Both the position numbers and the translations under genes were made by a program. Below the pieces are notes generated by a model, which saw only the letters and a program-made list of their open reading frames with translations, ran no database searches and was not told the origin of the DNA. Below, in pieces: positions 1-8,900 of a DNA stretch of 64,000 nt (within the stretch, counting starts at the first letter, position 1; every line of letters starts with the position of its first letter). The stretch lies in assembly GCA_965229335.1 (NCBI GenBank), contig OZ245874.1:1178001-1242000 (forward strand), given 5' to 3'. This stretch comes from JAFKFH01 sp017307375. Lineage in GTDB: Bacteria; Pseudomonadota; Alphaproteobacteria; Ferrovibrionales; Ferrovibrionaceae.

Positions 1-1
1 C

Positions 2-925
2 CATGTCGTGCAGTCGCTGCTCCATCGCCTGGGACCCTTCGACATGGCGGAGATCGCGGCGGGCCAGGCCCTGGTGCTGTGGTCGATCCGCCTGCCCCGG
101 CTCGTGGTCGGCATGCTGGTCGGCGCCGGGCTCGCCGTTGCCGGCGCGCTGATGCAGGCGGTGTTTCGCAACCCGCTGGCCGAACCGGGCCTGACCGGCA
201 TTTCCGCCGGCGCCGCCGTGGCCGCCGCCGCGGTCATCGTGCTGGGCCATGCCGTTGCCGGCGGCTTCTCCCTGCCGGCCGTGGCTTTCGCCGGGGCGCT
301 GGTCGCGTTCTGCGCCGTCTTCGGCATCGCGCGCTCGGCCGGGCCGGCCCAGGCACTGACCCTGATCCTGGCCGGCGTCGCCGTGAACGCCATCGCCTGG
401 AGTTTGCTCGGCTATCTCACCTTCATCAGCGACGACACCCAGCTGCGCAACCTGACGTTCTGGACGATGGGCAGCCTGGGGGGAGCCACCTGGCCGATGG
501 TGCCGCCGCTGCTGGTTCTGGTCGGTGGCGGCATCCTCGTCGCCTGCCGACTGGGCGGCTTGCTGAATCTCTATCAGCTCGGCGAGGCCGAGGCCGGGCA
601 TCTCGGCGTCGATGCCGGCCGCCTGCGGCTCGGCGCCATGGCGCTGGCCGCCCTGATCGTCGGGGCCTGCATCGCGGTGTCGGGCCAGATCAATTTCCTC
701 GGGCTGGTCGTGCCGCATCTGGTGCGGCTCTGGCAGGGACCCGACCATCGCCGCCTGTTGCCGATGGCGGCGCTGGTGGGCGCGTTGCTGATCCTGTCGG
801 CAGATCTCGTCGCACGCACGATCATCGCGCCGGCCGAACTGCCGATCGGCCTGGTCACCGCCTTCATCGGCGCGCCGTTCTTCGTCTATCTGCTGGTACG
901 GCAGACACGCGTGGCCGGGTACTGA
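2..925 (+). CDS. hmuU: FecCD-family ABC transporter permease (haem/siderophore type), 5' partial
   Basis: Inner-membrane permease of a binding-protein-dependent importer of the FecCD family, which takes up haem, ferric siderophores or cobalamin. The visible 307 residues form a series of hydrophobic segments with FecCD signatures: an LPR motif near the start, RNPLAEPGLTGISAGA at about residues 57-72, and GLVVPHLVRLWQGPDHR in the C-terminal third. The frame is open to the left edge and family members are usually 330-350 residues, so the start is probably outside; a GTG at position 8 is only an internal candidate. The stop is one base before the ATPase gene, so the two are co-transcribed. The haem assignment rests mainly on the HmuV-like partner. 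Confidence 0.85.
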   Translation, partial: HVVQSLLHRLGPFDMAEIAAGQALVLWSIRLPRLVVGMLVGAGLAVAGALMQAVFRNPLAEPGLTGISAGAAVAAAAVIVLGHAVAGGFSLPAVAFAGALVAFCAVFGIARSAGPAQALTLILAGVAVNAIAWSLLGYLTFISDDTQLRNLTFWTMGSLGGATWPMVPPLLVLVGGGILVACRLGGLLNLYQLGEAEAGHLGVDAGRLRLGAMALAALIVGACIAVSGQINFLGLVVPHLVRLWQGPDHRRLLPMAALVGALLILSADLVARTIIAPAELPIGLVTAFIGAPFFVYLLVRQTRVAGY

Positions 926-926
926 C

Positions 927-1694
927 ATGCTGATGCTGGAGCGCGCCACCCTGGCCCGCGGCCGCCGCGTACTGATCGAAGATCTCAGCCTGAGCCTCGC
1001 GCCCGGCGAGGTGCTGGGGCTGCTTGGTCCCAATGGCGCCGGCAAGTCGACCGTGCTGGCCGGGCTGTGCGGCGACCTCGTGCCGATCGCCGGCTCGGCC
1101 ATGCTTGACGGTCGGCCGCTCGCCGACTGGTCACGCGGCGATCTCGCCCGCCGTCGCGCGGTGTTGCCCCAGGCCAGCCGGATGGCCTTTTCGTTCCCGG
1201 TGCGGGATATCGTCGGCATGGGCGTACTGCCCGGATCGGGTGCCGTGCCGGCCACGCTGGTGGCCGAGGCCCTGTCGCGCGCCGACGTCGCCCATCTGGC
1301 CGGGCGCGACTACGTCACGCTGTCGGGCGGCGAGCAGCAGCGGGTCCAGCTCGCCCGGGTCCTGGCCCAGCTGTGGTCCGGTGCCGGCCCGCGCTATCTG
1401 CTGCTCGACGAACCGACCGCCAGCCTCGACCTCGCCCACCAGCTCGCCGTCCTCGAACTGGCCCGCGCTCTCGCCCGCGACGAGGGCTTCGGCGTGCTGG
1501 CGATCGTGCACGACCTGGGCCTCGCCGCCCGGGCCGCCGACCGGCTGGCCCTGCTCAAGGATGGGCGGCTTGTCGCCGCCGGGCCGCCGGGAGAGGTGCT
1601 CGACAGTGCGACCATCGCCCGGGTCTTCGGGGTGACAGCCCGCGTGCTGCCCCATCCCGACCGGCCCGGCGGGATCCTGATCGCCCTCGGCTAG
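927..1694 (+). CDS. hmuV: HmuV-type haem ABC transporter ATP-binding protein
   Basis: Cytoplasmic ATPase that powers the preceding FecCD permease. The 255-residue protein has Walker A GPNGAGKST (about 34-42), Q-loop VLPQAS, signature LSGGEQQRVQLAR (about 133-145), Walker B YLLLDEPTASLD and switch histidine IVHDLG. The C-terminal stretch VFGVTARVLPHPD is typical of HmuV rather than of FecE or BtuD. The start ATG at 927 follows the permease stop by one base; a second ATG at 933 is possible. The stop overlaps the stop of the convergent TetR gene (shared ctag). The substrate-binding protein and TonB receptor must lie upstream of the window. Confidence 0.9.
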   Translation: MLMLERATLARGRRVLIEDLSLSLAPGEVLGLLGPNGAGKSTVLAGLCGDLVPIAGSAMLDGRPLADWSRGDLARRRAVLPQASRMAFSFPVRDIVGMGVLPGSGAVPATLVAEALSRADVAHLAGRDYVTLSGGEQQRVQLARVLAQLWSGAGPRYLLLDEPTASLDLAHQLAVLELARALARDEGFGVLAIVHDLGLAARAADRLALLKDGRLVAAGPPGEVLDSATIARVFGVTARVLPHPDRPGGILIALG

Positions 1695-2386
1695 GCGCGC
1701 GGCGGGTCGGCCGCCGCCGCCGTTGCCGCCTGATGCAGCACGACCGGCGCCGGATCCGATACCAGCAGCGCGACGCCGGCGTCGATCAGGCCGTCGATCA
1801 TCAGGGGGGCCGGCGCCACCAGGTCGTCCCGGGCGTCGCCTTCGCACCAGTCGCCCAGCGACTGCACGATCAGCACCAGCAGCAGGCGGAAGCGAAGGTC
1901 GCGCAACGGTTTCGGCAGCACGCTCAGCAGGCGGTTCAAGCCGGCCGACGCCTTCATCCAGCCGGTGCCGTACTCCGCCTCGGCGATCTGGGCGATCGAC
2001 AGCCGGCGCGACGCCGCCAGCCGGGCCAGCATGCGCAGGTAGTGGCGGCCGTTCGGCACCGACAGCGTCTCGGCCAGTGGCACGACCATCGCTTCGACCA
2101 GGGCGCGGGCGGTGGCGGCGGTATCGTCGCCGGCGATGACGTCGGCGCGCTGCGCCAGGACAGCCAAGCGACGTTCGTTGATCGTCGGCATCCGATATCG
2201 CAGAATTGCCTGAATCAGCCCTTCCTTGCCACCGAAGTGATAGCCGACGGCCGACATGTTCTTCAGGCCCGCGGCGATGACTATTTCGCGCGGCGAAACG
2301 GCCTCCACGCCCGATCGGGCGAAAAGTTCCTCGGCCTTCAGAAGCAGCGTGAGCTTGGCGCCCCTTGGCTCCGCAACGGTATCCAT
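1691..2386 (-). CDS. TetR/AcrR family transcriptional regulator
   Basis: DNA-binding repressor of 231 residues. The N-terminal helix-turn-helix is recognisable (ELFARSGVEAVSPREIVIAAG followed by SAVGYHFGGKEGLI, residues about 18-58). The C-terminal ligand-binding part is poorly conserved and includes the pattern seen in TetR_C regulators of fatty-acid or efflux genes. Its target is unknown; being convergent with hmuV, it need not regulate haem uptake. A perfect 7-bp inverted repeat lies 33 bases upstream of its start and is a natural autoregulatory operator. Confidence 0.85.
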   Translation of the reverse strand: MDTVAEPRGAKLTLLLKAEELFARSGVEAVSPREIVIAAGLKNMSAVGYHFGGKEGLIQAILRYRMPTINERRLAVLAQRADVIAGDDTAATARALVEAMVVPLAETLSVPNGRHYLRMLARLAASRRLSIAQIAEAEYGTGWMKASAGLNRLLSVLPKPLRDLRFRLLLVLIVQSLGDWCEGDARDDLVAPAPLMIDGLIDAGVALLVSDPAPVVLHQAATAAAADPPRA

Positions 2387-2418
2387 CTGCGCATTCTCCG
2401 CTGGTAAGGACTACGAAT

Positions 2419-2435
2419 TTAATCGTTTCGATTAA
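2419..2435. promoter_or_regulatory. Perfect inverted repeat, candidate TetR operator
   Basis: The half-sites TTAATCG and CGATTAA are separated by TTT, giving a 17-bp palindrome in an AT-rich stretch just upstream of the TetR gene. Short perfect inverted repeats next to a tetR gene are usually autoregulatory operators. Regulation is inferred, not shown. Confidence 0.5.
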
Positions 2436-2631
2436 TCAGATCCAGTCCGGTGCAGAAAACTGGTGCCAGGTTCGCGAGTGTCCGACACCGAAATACAACT
2501 GTCATTAATCGTCCTGATCAAAATACCGCAGAAATCCGCTGCGGAATGCTGCTGCTCGCGAACGACGGTTCTCCCCTGCCAGTTGTGTGTCCCTCCGGCA
2601 ACAGCGTCAGTTCAAACCGGCTTGCCGCCCG

Positions 2632-2657
2632 AAAAATGTGATGGCCGTCACATTTTT
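2632..2657. promoter_or_regulatory. CRP-like palindrome (TGTGA-N6-TCACA)
   Basis: Half-sites AAAAATGTGA and TCACATTTTT are exactly complementary around a 6-base centre, TGGCCG. This matches the textbook CRP consensus TGTGA-N6-TCACA including the flanking A and T runs. The start of the porin is about 285 bases downstream. A similar core (GTGACGGCCGTCAC) lies between msrA and gdhB at 5870-5887. The binding protein is presumably of the CRP/FNR superfamily; this is an inference from the motif alone. Confidence 0.6.
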
Positions 2658-2847
2658 GGCCCCTGCCACCGCCTAGCTTGCCGTCGTGGAATTCGAGGGG
2701 CGGGGTTCGAAATCGAGCCTCAGGCGACCGGCAGCGTGTTGCAGCGGGCAACGCGAAGCGTGCTGGCGGAAGCGGTCTTTATCCTCGACATCCGCCGATA
2801 ACGGGCAGGACCAAGGAACGGCAGAAAGCGCGCGATACCGGGATCTA

Positions 2848-2872
2848 ATGTAATGAAAAATACTTATTACAT
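2848..2872. promoter_or_regulatory. AT-rich inverted repeat upstream of the porin
   Basis: ATGTAAT at 2848-2854 and ATTACAT at 2866-2872 are perfectly complementary with an 11-base spacer, gaaaaatactt. The element ends 69 bases before the porin start, so it probably overlaps or abuts the promoter. It does not match Fur, Irr or RirA boxes that I know. Regulator unknown. Confidence 0.4.
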
Positions 2873-2941
2873 GCGTTCCGCGTGCATTCCGACGGCAGGG
2901 TGGTCCGGCCCGACCCACGCAACCGAATTTTCGGAGGTTCC

Positions 2942-4240
2942 ATGACCACTCGTTTCGCTCGGCGCGCCCGCCTTCTGGCGGCGACCTCGCTGATCGCCGT
3001 GCCGGCGCTGCTCGCCGCCTCGGACGCTTTCGCCCAGGCGAAGAAGGAAGGCCCGATCCAGATCGGCATCGGCGGCTACTTCTTCGGCTACTTCGCTGGC
3101 GTCAGCCAGGATGACGGCGCCGCCACTGCCACCCGTTCGGCTCAGCCGGGCTACGGCATCCGCGACTACGCCGTGTTCCGCAAGTCGCGCATCCAGTTCA
3201 ACGGCCTGACCAACCTCGACAACGGCGTCAAGGTCGGCGTCCGCGTCCAGCTGCGCGGCGAAGCCAACTCGAACGAGCAGATCGACCAGTCGAACCTGTT
3301 CTTCGACACCCAGTTCGGTCGCTTCGAGCTCGGCAAGACCCGCGGTGCGGCCTACAACATGCACTTCGCGCAGCCGGACATCCAGGCCGCCGGCGGCGAC
3401 CCCTGGAACCTGAACTTCGGCGACTTCAACGGCATGACCGTTCCGTCGGGCAACCTGCTCTCGGCCGGCCATGCGTCGTACATCGAGCTCGGCAAGTCCG
3501 AGAAGGTCGTCTACTACACCCCGCGCTTCGCCGGCTTCCAGGCCGGTGTGTCGTTCGCGCCGGACGGGTGCTACGTCACCGGCAATTCGGGCGGCGTGAA
3601 CTCGGGCCAGGGCAACGCGGCCTATCCGACCGTGTCGGGCCCCTACGGCTGCGGCATCTTCAACGGCACCTCGAACCAGAACAACCTCGGCCAGCAGTCT
3701 GAGGTCGTCGGTCTCGGCCTGAACTACGTCAACAAGCTCGGCCCGGTCGACGTCGCGGTCTCCGGCGGTTACATGCACGCCAACGTCGAGAGCTCGGCTT
3801 CGGGCGCGCAGCTCGGCTTCAAGGACCAGCAGGCCTGGAACCTGGGCTTCAACCTCGGCTACGCCGGCTTCCTGCTCGGCGGCGCCTACGGCCAGGACAA
3901 CAACGGCATCGCCCGTGCCCCGCTCGCCGGCTCGGTCGCCGGCAAGGACGCCCAGAACTGGAACCTGGGTCTCGTCTACGCGTGGGATCGCTGGCGCGTC
4001 GGCGTGAACTACGTCAACTCCGAGATCAAGGCCGTGAACTTCTCCGGTGCCAACCTCGGCAAGGACAAGTACCAGGGCGTCGAGCTCGGCGGTGGCTACA
4101 CCCTCGGGCCGGGGATCACCGTCTCGGCCGGTGCGGAATGGCAGAAGTGGGAGTCGTACAAGTCGGCTTCCGACCCGACGCTCTCCGCTTCGGAGAATTC
4201 GGGCTGGGTCTATCAGGTCGGTACCGTTCTCCGGTTCTGA
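2942..4240 (+). CDS. Outer-membrane porin (Porin_4 type)
   Basis: General diffusion porin of 432 residues. A signal peptide is clear: basic start, hydrophobic core LLAATSLIAVPALLA, cleavage likely after SDAFA (about residue 31). The mature part has alternating aromatic beta-strand patterns (GIGGYFFGYFAG, SRIQFNGLTNLDNG, FGRFELGKTRGAAY) and ends in the terminal phenylalanine VGTVLRF typical of BamA substrates. The start at 2942 is chosen because GGAGG at 2933-2937 precedes it and the signal peptide begins there; an in-frame GTG-type start at 2882 would add 20 non-signal residues. The gene is monocistronic, followed by a strong terminator. Confidence 0.92.
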   Translation: MTTRFARRARLLAATSLIAVPALLAASDAFAQAKKEGPIQIGIGGYFFGYFAGVSQDDGAATATRSAQPGYGIRDYAVFRKSRIQFNGLTNLDNGVKVGVRVQLRGEANSNEQIDQSNLFFDTQFGRFELGKTRGAAYNMHFAQPDIQAAGGDPWNLNFGDFNGMTVPSGNLLSAGHASYIELGKSEKVVYYTPRFAGFQAGVSFAPDGCYVTGNSGGVNSGQGNAAYPTVSGPYGCGIFNGTSNQNNLGQQSEVVGLGLNYVNKLGPVDVAVSGGYMHANVESSASGAQLGFKDQQAWNLGFNLGYAGFLLGGAYGQDNNGIARAPLAGSVAGKDAQNWNLGLVYAWDRWRVGVNYVNSEIKAVNFSGANLGKDKYQGVELGGGYTLGPGITVSAGAEWQKWESYKSASDPTLSASENSGWVYQVGTVLRF

Positions 4241-4300
4241 TCTGACGGAAGCGTCTTATCCCGGCGCTTTATTCCGGGGTTCCTCTCGAAAGTCCCACTT

Positions 4301-4332
4301 GGGCGGATCCGCAAGGATCCGCCCTTCTTTTT
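4301..4332 (+). terminator. Rho-independent terminator of the porin gene
   Basis: A perfect 10-bp stem, GGGCGGATCC pairing with GGATCCGCCC around a GCAA tetraloop, is followed by TTCTTTTT. It lies 60 bases after the porin stop and just before the stop of the convergent GntR gene. Confidence 0.9.
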
Positions 4333-4337
4333 CGGGA

Positions 4338-5003
4338 TCAGCCGTAGTGCTTGCCGGCGCGCGCCCACAGGATGTGGTTGCGCATCGTCGACTCGGCCCA
4401 TTCGGCATCGCGCGCGTTCAGCGCTTCCCAGATTTCCCGGTGATGGTTGCTCGAACGGACCAGCTGGGCGTCGGTATAATGGTGGAAGACGCGCAGCAGA
4501 AACGGCACGCCGATCACCTGGCGCAGCAAAGCGACCAGTCGCGCATTCCCCGCCGCCTCGATGACGATGCCGTGGAAGTCGGCATCGAGATGCGCGATGC
4601 GCGCCCTGGCAGCCGCGCGCTCGTCGCCATCGCCGTCGCCGGCGGCAGCCGGCAGCAAGGCTTCGATTTCCGCGATGATCGCCTGCAGCCGGTTCAGCGC
4701 GGCGATGGTGATCTTCTGCGACGCGATGCGGGCGGCGAACCCTTCGAGCATCGCGCCGATGGTGTAGAGTTCGGCCTCGCCGTCGCCGGCCGTATCGACC
4801 ACCACCATGCCGCCGCGCTCGTCGACTTCCAGCAATCCCTCTGCCGCCAGCCGATGCAGCGCTTCGCGCACCGGTGTGCGCGACACCCCGATCGCATCGC
4901 ACAACCGGCGCTCGACCAGCCGGTCGCCGCTGGGAAACGTCCCGTCGCCGATGCCGCGCCTGATGGCCTCGTAAGCCTTCTGAACTGCGTCCACTGCCTG
5001 CAC
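4338..5003 (-). CDS. GntR-family regulator, FCD (FadR) subfamily
   Basis: Transcription factor of 221 residues. The N-terminal winged helix is standard (VQKAYEAIRRGIGDGTFPSG, then SRTPVREALHRLAAEGLLEV, residues about 7-60). An all-helical FCD ligand domain follows, with the metal/ligand histidine pattern LDADFHGIVIEAAGN and a late FHHYTDAQ segment. Such regulators usually respond to a carboxylic acid and control its catabolism, but no catabolic operon is adjacent. The upstream leader contains a 15-bp palindrome and a 10-codon open frame, described separately. Confidence 0.88.
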   Translation of the reverse strand: MQAVDAVQKAYEAIRRGIGDGTFPSGDRLVERRLCDAIGVSRTPVREALHRLAAEGLLEVDERGGMVVVDTAGDGEAELYTIGAMLEGFAARIASQKITIAALNRLQAIIAEIEALLPAAAGDGDGDERAAARARIAHLDADFHGIVIEAAGNARLVALLRQVIGVPFLLRVFHHYTDAQLVRSSNHHREIWEALNARDAEWAESTMRNHILWARAGKHYG

Positions 5004-5040
5004 CCCCCTGCTTGGGATCTTATGATTTTATGACGCAGGT

Positions 5041-5073
5041 TCATTCATGCCCGGGCAGCGGGTTTCTGTCCAT
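5041..5073 (-). CDS. Possible 10-residue leader ORF (MDRNPLPGHE)
   Basis: A very strong Shine-Dalgarno (AAGGAG, 4 bases before the ATG) precedes a 10-codon frame, MDRNPLPGHE, ending in TGA. It sits between msrA and the GntR gene, in the leader of the GntR gene. No family is recognised. It could be a regulatory leader peptide or a chance frame; the quality of the ribosome site is the only support. Confidence 0.3.
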   Translation of the reverse strand: MDRNPLPGHE

Positions 5074-5104
5074 ATTCTCCTTATCGTAGCAATTCGGTTT
5101 GGCA

Positions 5105-5119
5105 ACAAAACAGTTTTGT
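5105..5119. promoter_or_regulatory. 15-bp palindrome upstream of the GntR gene
   Basis: ACAAAAC and GTTTTGT are perfect complements around a single A. The element begins 4 bases past the msrA stop and lies about 100 bases upstream of the GntR start, with possible promoter hexamers just downstream on the minus strand (GTTTTG, 17 bases, TACGAT). It is a likely operator, perhaps autoregulatory for the GntR protein. Confidence 0.4.
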
Positions 5120-5123
5120 CGGA

Positions 5124-5789
5124 CTACCCCAACCGCACGAGCGGCGCTTCTTCCTGGCTGCAGGCGACGCCGGTTCCTCCCAGGCCGCAATATCCGCCGG
5201 GATTCTTGGCCAGGTACTGCTGGTGGTATTCCTCGGCAAAGTAGAACGTCGGCTGAGGGCCGAATTCGGTGGTGATCGCCCCGTAGCCGGCGCGGGTCAG
5301 GGCCGCCTGATAGGCGTCGCGGCTGGCCGTCGCCGCCGCGGCCTGCGCCTCGTCCTGCCAGTACAGGGCCGAACGATACTGGGTGCCGACATCGTTGCCC
5401 TGGCGCATGCCCTGGGTCGGGTCGTGGCTTTCCCAGAAGACCTTCAGCAGCGCCTGGTAGGACACCGCCGCGGGATCGTAGACGACCAGCACGGCCTCGG
5501 TATGGCCGGTCCGGCCCGAGCAGACTTCCTCGTAGGTCGGGTTGCGGGTGACGCCGCCGGCATAGCCGACCGCGGTGGTCCAGACCCCCGGCACCTGCCA
5601 GAACTTGCGTTCGGCGCCCCAGAAACAGCCCAGGCCGAACTGGGCCACGGCCATCCCCTGCGGATAGGGCGGCAGAATCTGGCGTCCGTTGACATAGTGG
5701 CGGTCGATCAGCCGCACGGGCGCATCGCGGCCGGGCAGAGCTTCGGCCGGGGTCGGCAGGGTCAGTTTCTTGGCGGCGGACATCCACAT
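5124..5789 (-). CDS. msrA: Peptide methionine-(S)-S-oxide reductase MsrA
   Basis: Reduces the S epimer of methionine sulfoxide in proteins and repairs oxidative damage. The 221-residue protein has the catalytic motif GCFWGAER with nucleophile Cys55, then YAGG, GHTEAV and FWESHDPTQ, all standard for MsrA. Near the C-terminus YCGLGG and ACSQ offer recycling cysteines. The start at 5789 (MWMSAAKK) is selected by GAGGAGG 8 bases upstream; a longer frame to 5837 lacks a ribosome site. No signal peptide is seen, so the enzyme is cytosolic. It diverges from gdhB, with a palindrome between them. Confidence 0.95.
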   Translation of the reverse strand: MWMSAAKKLTLPTPAEALPGRDAPVRLIDRHYVNGRQILPPYPQGMAVAQFGLGCFWGAERKFWQVPGVWTTAVGYAGGVTRNPTYEEVCSGRTGHTEAVLVVYDPAAVSYQALLKVFWESHDPTQGMRQGNDVGTQYRSALYWQDEAQAAAATASRDAYQAALTRAGYGAITTEFGPQPTFYFAEEYHQQYLAKNPGGYCGLGGTGVACSQEEAPLVRLG

Positions 5790-5869
5790 GATCTGGGCCT
5801 CCTCGGATTCTGCGAGAGCCTGACATGGGGATTGCACCGAGACAACTCAAGCCGCCGTCAACCGGGTGG

Positions 5870-5887
5870 CCGTGACGGCCGTCACGG
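5870..5887. promoter_or_regulatory. 18-bp perfect palindrome between msrA and gdhB
   Basis: CCGTGACG and CGTCACGG flank a GC centre. Its core GTGACGGCCGTCAC differs by one base from the core of the CRP-like site at 2632-2657. It lies 81 bases upstream of msrA and 98 bases upstream of gdhB, so one bound protein could affect both divergent genes. The binding protein is unknown. Confidence 0.45.
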
Positions 5888-5984
5888 GACTGCAACCGCG
5901 CCGCAATTGCCAGGCAACCGCCCATGCTCTAAGACAAAACCAGTCCAGGGACGGTAGTAAAAATCATAGAAAAGGTGATCTCTC

Positions 5985-8900
5985 ATGAGCGCCAGGACCG
6001 AAGCCCGCAAGGCGGAAACCATCGACAGTCTTGCCCAGCTCGCCGCATCGCGCCTCGATGCCGATGCCGGTGCGCAGAGCCAGGCGGCCGACTTCCTGCG
6101 GCGGTTCTATGCCAACGTCGCCCCCGAAGACATCGCCGAACGCGGCCTCGACGATCTCTATGGCGCCGGCCTCGCGCTCTGGCAGTTCGGCCGCCAGCGC
6201 GCGGCCGGGACCACCAAGGTCCGGGTCTACAATCCGCGCCTTGCCGAACATGGCTGGGCATCGACCCATACCGTCGTCGAGATCGTCAACGACGACATGC
6301 CCTTCCTGGTCGATTCGATCACCGCCGAGCTGAACCGTCGCGACATCTCGGTCCATCTCGTCATCCATCCGGTACTGCGCGTCGCCCGTGATCAGGCCGG
6401 GGCGCTGGGCGGCCTTGCCGAGGATGGCCAGCGCGAAAGCTGGATGCATATCGAAATCGATGCGCAGGGCGACGATCCCGCCTGCGCGGCGGTCCAGACC
6501 GCCCTGTCGGCGGTGCTGGCCGATGTCCGCGTCTGCGTCGACGACTGGCGCGCGATCCAGGGCTGCTGCGACCAGACGGTGGCCGAGCTGACGCAGAGCC
6601 CGCCGCCGCGGCCCGAGGGCGAGGTCGCCTCGACCCGCGACTTCCTTTCCTGGCTGGCGACCGACAACTTCACCTTCCTCGGCTATCGCGAAAGCCGCTA
6701 TCTCGGCGAAGGCGCGTCCTTCCGCCACGAGGTCGTGCCCGAGAGCGGCCTGGGCCTGCTGCGCAGTCCTGACTTCGTCGTCTTCGACGTGCTGCGCAAC
6801 GTCACCGTGCTGCCGCGGCTGGAACAGTTCGTGCGTGCCCCCGAACTGCTGCGCATCGCCAAGGCGAACCGCCGTTCGACCGTCCACCGCTCGGCCTATC
6901 TCGATGCGATCGGCATCAAGCAGTACGATGCCGACGGCCGGGTGGTCGGCGAGAAACTGTTCCTCGGCCTGTTCACCTCGACTGCCTACATGCAGCGGCC
7001 GACCGACATCCCGCTGTTGCGCGACAAGGTTCGCGCAGTCATCGGCCTGGCCGGCTTCCCGCCGGGCGGCCATGCGGCGAAGAACCTGCAGCACGTGCTG
7101 GAGACCTTCCCGCGCGACGAAATGTTCCAGACCCCGATCGACGAACTCTACGACACCACGATCGGCATTACCCGCCTGCAGGAGCGGCAGCGCATCGCCC
7201 TGTTCCTGCGCCGGGATCCGTTCGACCGTTTCGTTTCGGCGCTGGTCTACGTACCGCGCGACCGTTTCTCGACCGACCTGCGCCGCCGTTTCCACGAAAT
7301 CCTGGCCCAGGCCTATAACGGCCGCACCTCGGCCTACTACACCCAGCTTGCCGACGATTCCGCGCTGGTGCGCATTCATCTGATCGTCGGGACCACGCCG
7401 GGCGAAGTGCCCGATGTCCGGCCCGAGGATGTCGAACGCCAGCTGGTCGAGGCCGGGCGTTCGTTCGGCGACCGCTTGAAGGACGCGTTGCTGGCTTCGC
7501 TGGGCGAGGCCCACGGCCTGCCCAAGCTGCGCCGCTTTCAGGATGCGTTCCCTGCATCCTATCGCGAGCGTTTCAGTCCGGAGCAGGCCGCCCTCGACAT
7601 CGGCGCGCTGGATGCCGTGCTGTCGGGCGAACGCCGGCTGGTCCTGAGCCTCTATCGCACCGTCGATTCGAAGGACAATGAACTGCGCCTGCGGCTGTTC
7701 CACCGCGATGCGCCGGTGCCGCTGTCCGACGTCATGCCGATGCTGGAGAACATGGGCCTGAAGGTCCTGACCGAGGATCCGTTCCGCATCCGTCCGCGTG
7801 TCGATACCCTGGCCCAGGGCAAGGCGACGGTCTATCTGCATGACCTGCAGATGAGCGTGCGCGACGCCCGCGAGATCGACCTGCCGCGGGTCAAGCCGCT
7901 GTTCGAGGAAGCCTTCGCCGAAATCTTTGCCGGCGATGCGGCATCGGACGGTTTCAACCGCCTCGTGCTTGGCGCCGCGATGGCGATGACCGAGGTGCGG
8001 GTCCTGCGCGCCTTTGCCGCCTTCCTGCGCCAGGCCGGCATCCCGTTCAGCCAGGCCTACATGGAGGACACGCTGACCAAGTATCCGCATATCGCGCGGC
8101 GCCTGGTCGACCTGTTCCTGACGATGCACGACCCGAGGCTCGCCGGCGACCGCGCCGCGGCCGAGGCGGCGATCGTGGCGGAACTGGCCAAGCTGTTCGA
8201 CGGCGTCACCAGCCTCGACGAGGACCGTATCCTTCGCCGGTTCCTCAATGCGATCCAGTCGTCGCTGCGCACCAACCACTTCCAGCGCGACGCCGATGGC
8301 CGGCCCAAGAGCTACCTGTCGTTCAAGCTGGACAGCCAGCGGATCGACGACCTGCCGCTGCCCCGACCGCTCTACGAAGTCTTCGTGTTCTCGCCGCGGG
8401 TCGAGGCGGTGCATCTGCGCGGCGGCAAGGTTGCCCGCGGCGGCATCCGCTGGTCCGACCGGCGCGAGGATTTCCGCACCGAGATCCTCGGGCTGATCAA
8501 GGCCCAGATGGTCAAGAACGCGGTCATCGTGCCGGTCGGCTCGAAGGGCGGCTTCTTCGTCAAGCGCCCCCCGGCGCCCGAGGCGGGGCGCGACGCCTAC
8601 ATGGCCGAAGGCATCTATTGCTACCAGACGCTGATGCGCGGCCTGCTCGACATCACCGACAACCTGTCGCCGGCCGGCGTCGTGCCGCCGCCCGACGTGG
8701 TGCGCCGCGACGATGACGATCCCTATCTCGTCGTCGCCGCCGACAAGGGGACCGCGACCTTCTCCGACATCGCCAATGCGGTCAGCCGCGAATACGGCTT
8801 CTGGCTCGACGATGCCTTCGCCTCCGGCGGCTCGGCCGGCTACGACCACAAGGCGATGGGCATCACCGCCCGCGGTGCCTGGGAGGCGGTGAAGCGTCAT

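Larger units (their letters stand above)
2387..2941. other. 555-bp intergenic region, divergent TetR gene / porin
   Basis: No convincing gene is present; the short open frames here lack ribosome sites and recognisable protein character. The region holds three inverted repeats: a TetR-proximal palindrome (2419-2435), a CRP-like palindrome (2632-2657) and an AT-rich repeat near the porin (2848-2872). It is also more AT-rich than the surrounding genes. It probably carries the porin promoter and a long 5' leader or upstream control region. Confidence 0.6.

Noticed and set aside
2450..2801. Short plus-strand frames in the region upstream of the porin
   Set aside because: No ribosome sites, no conserved pattern, and the frames cross the CRP-like palindrome.
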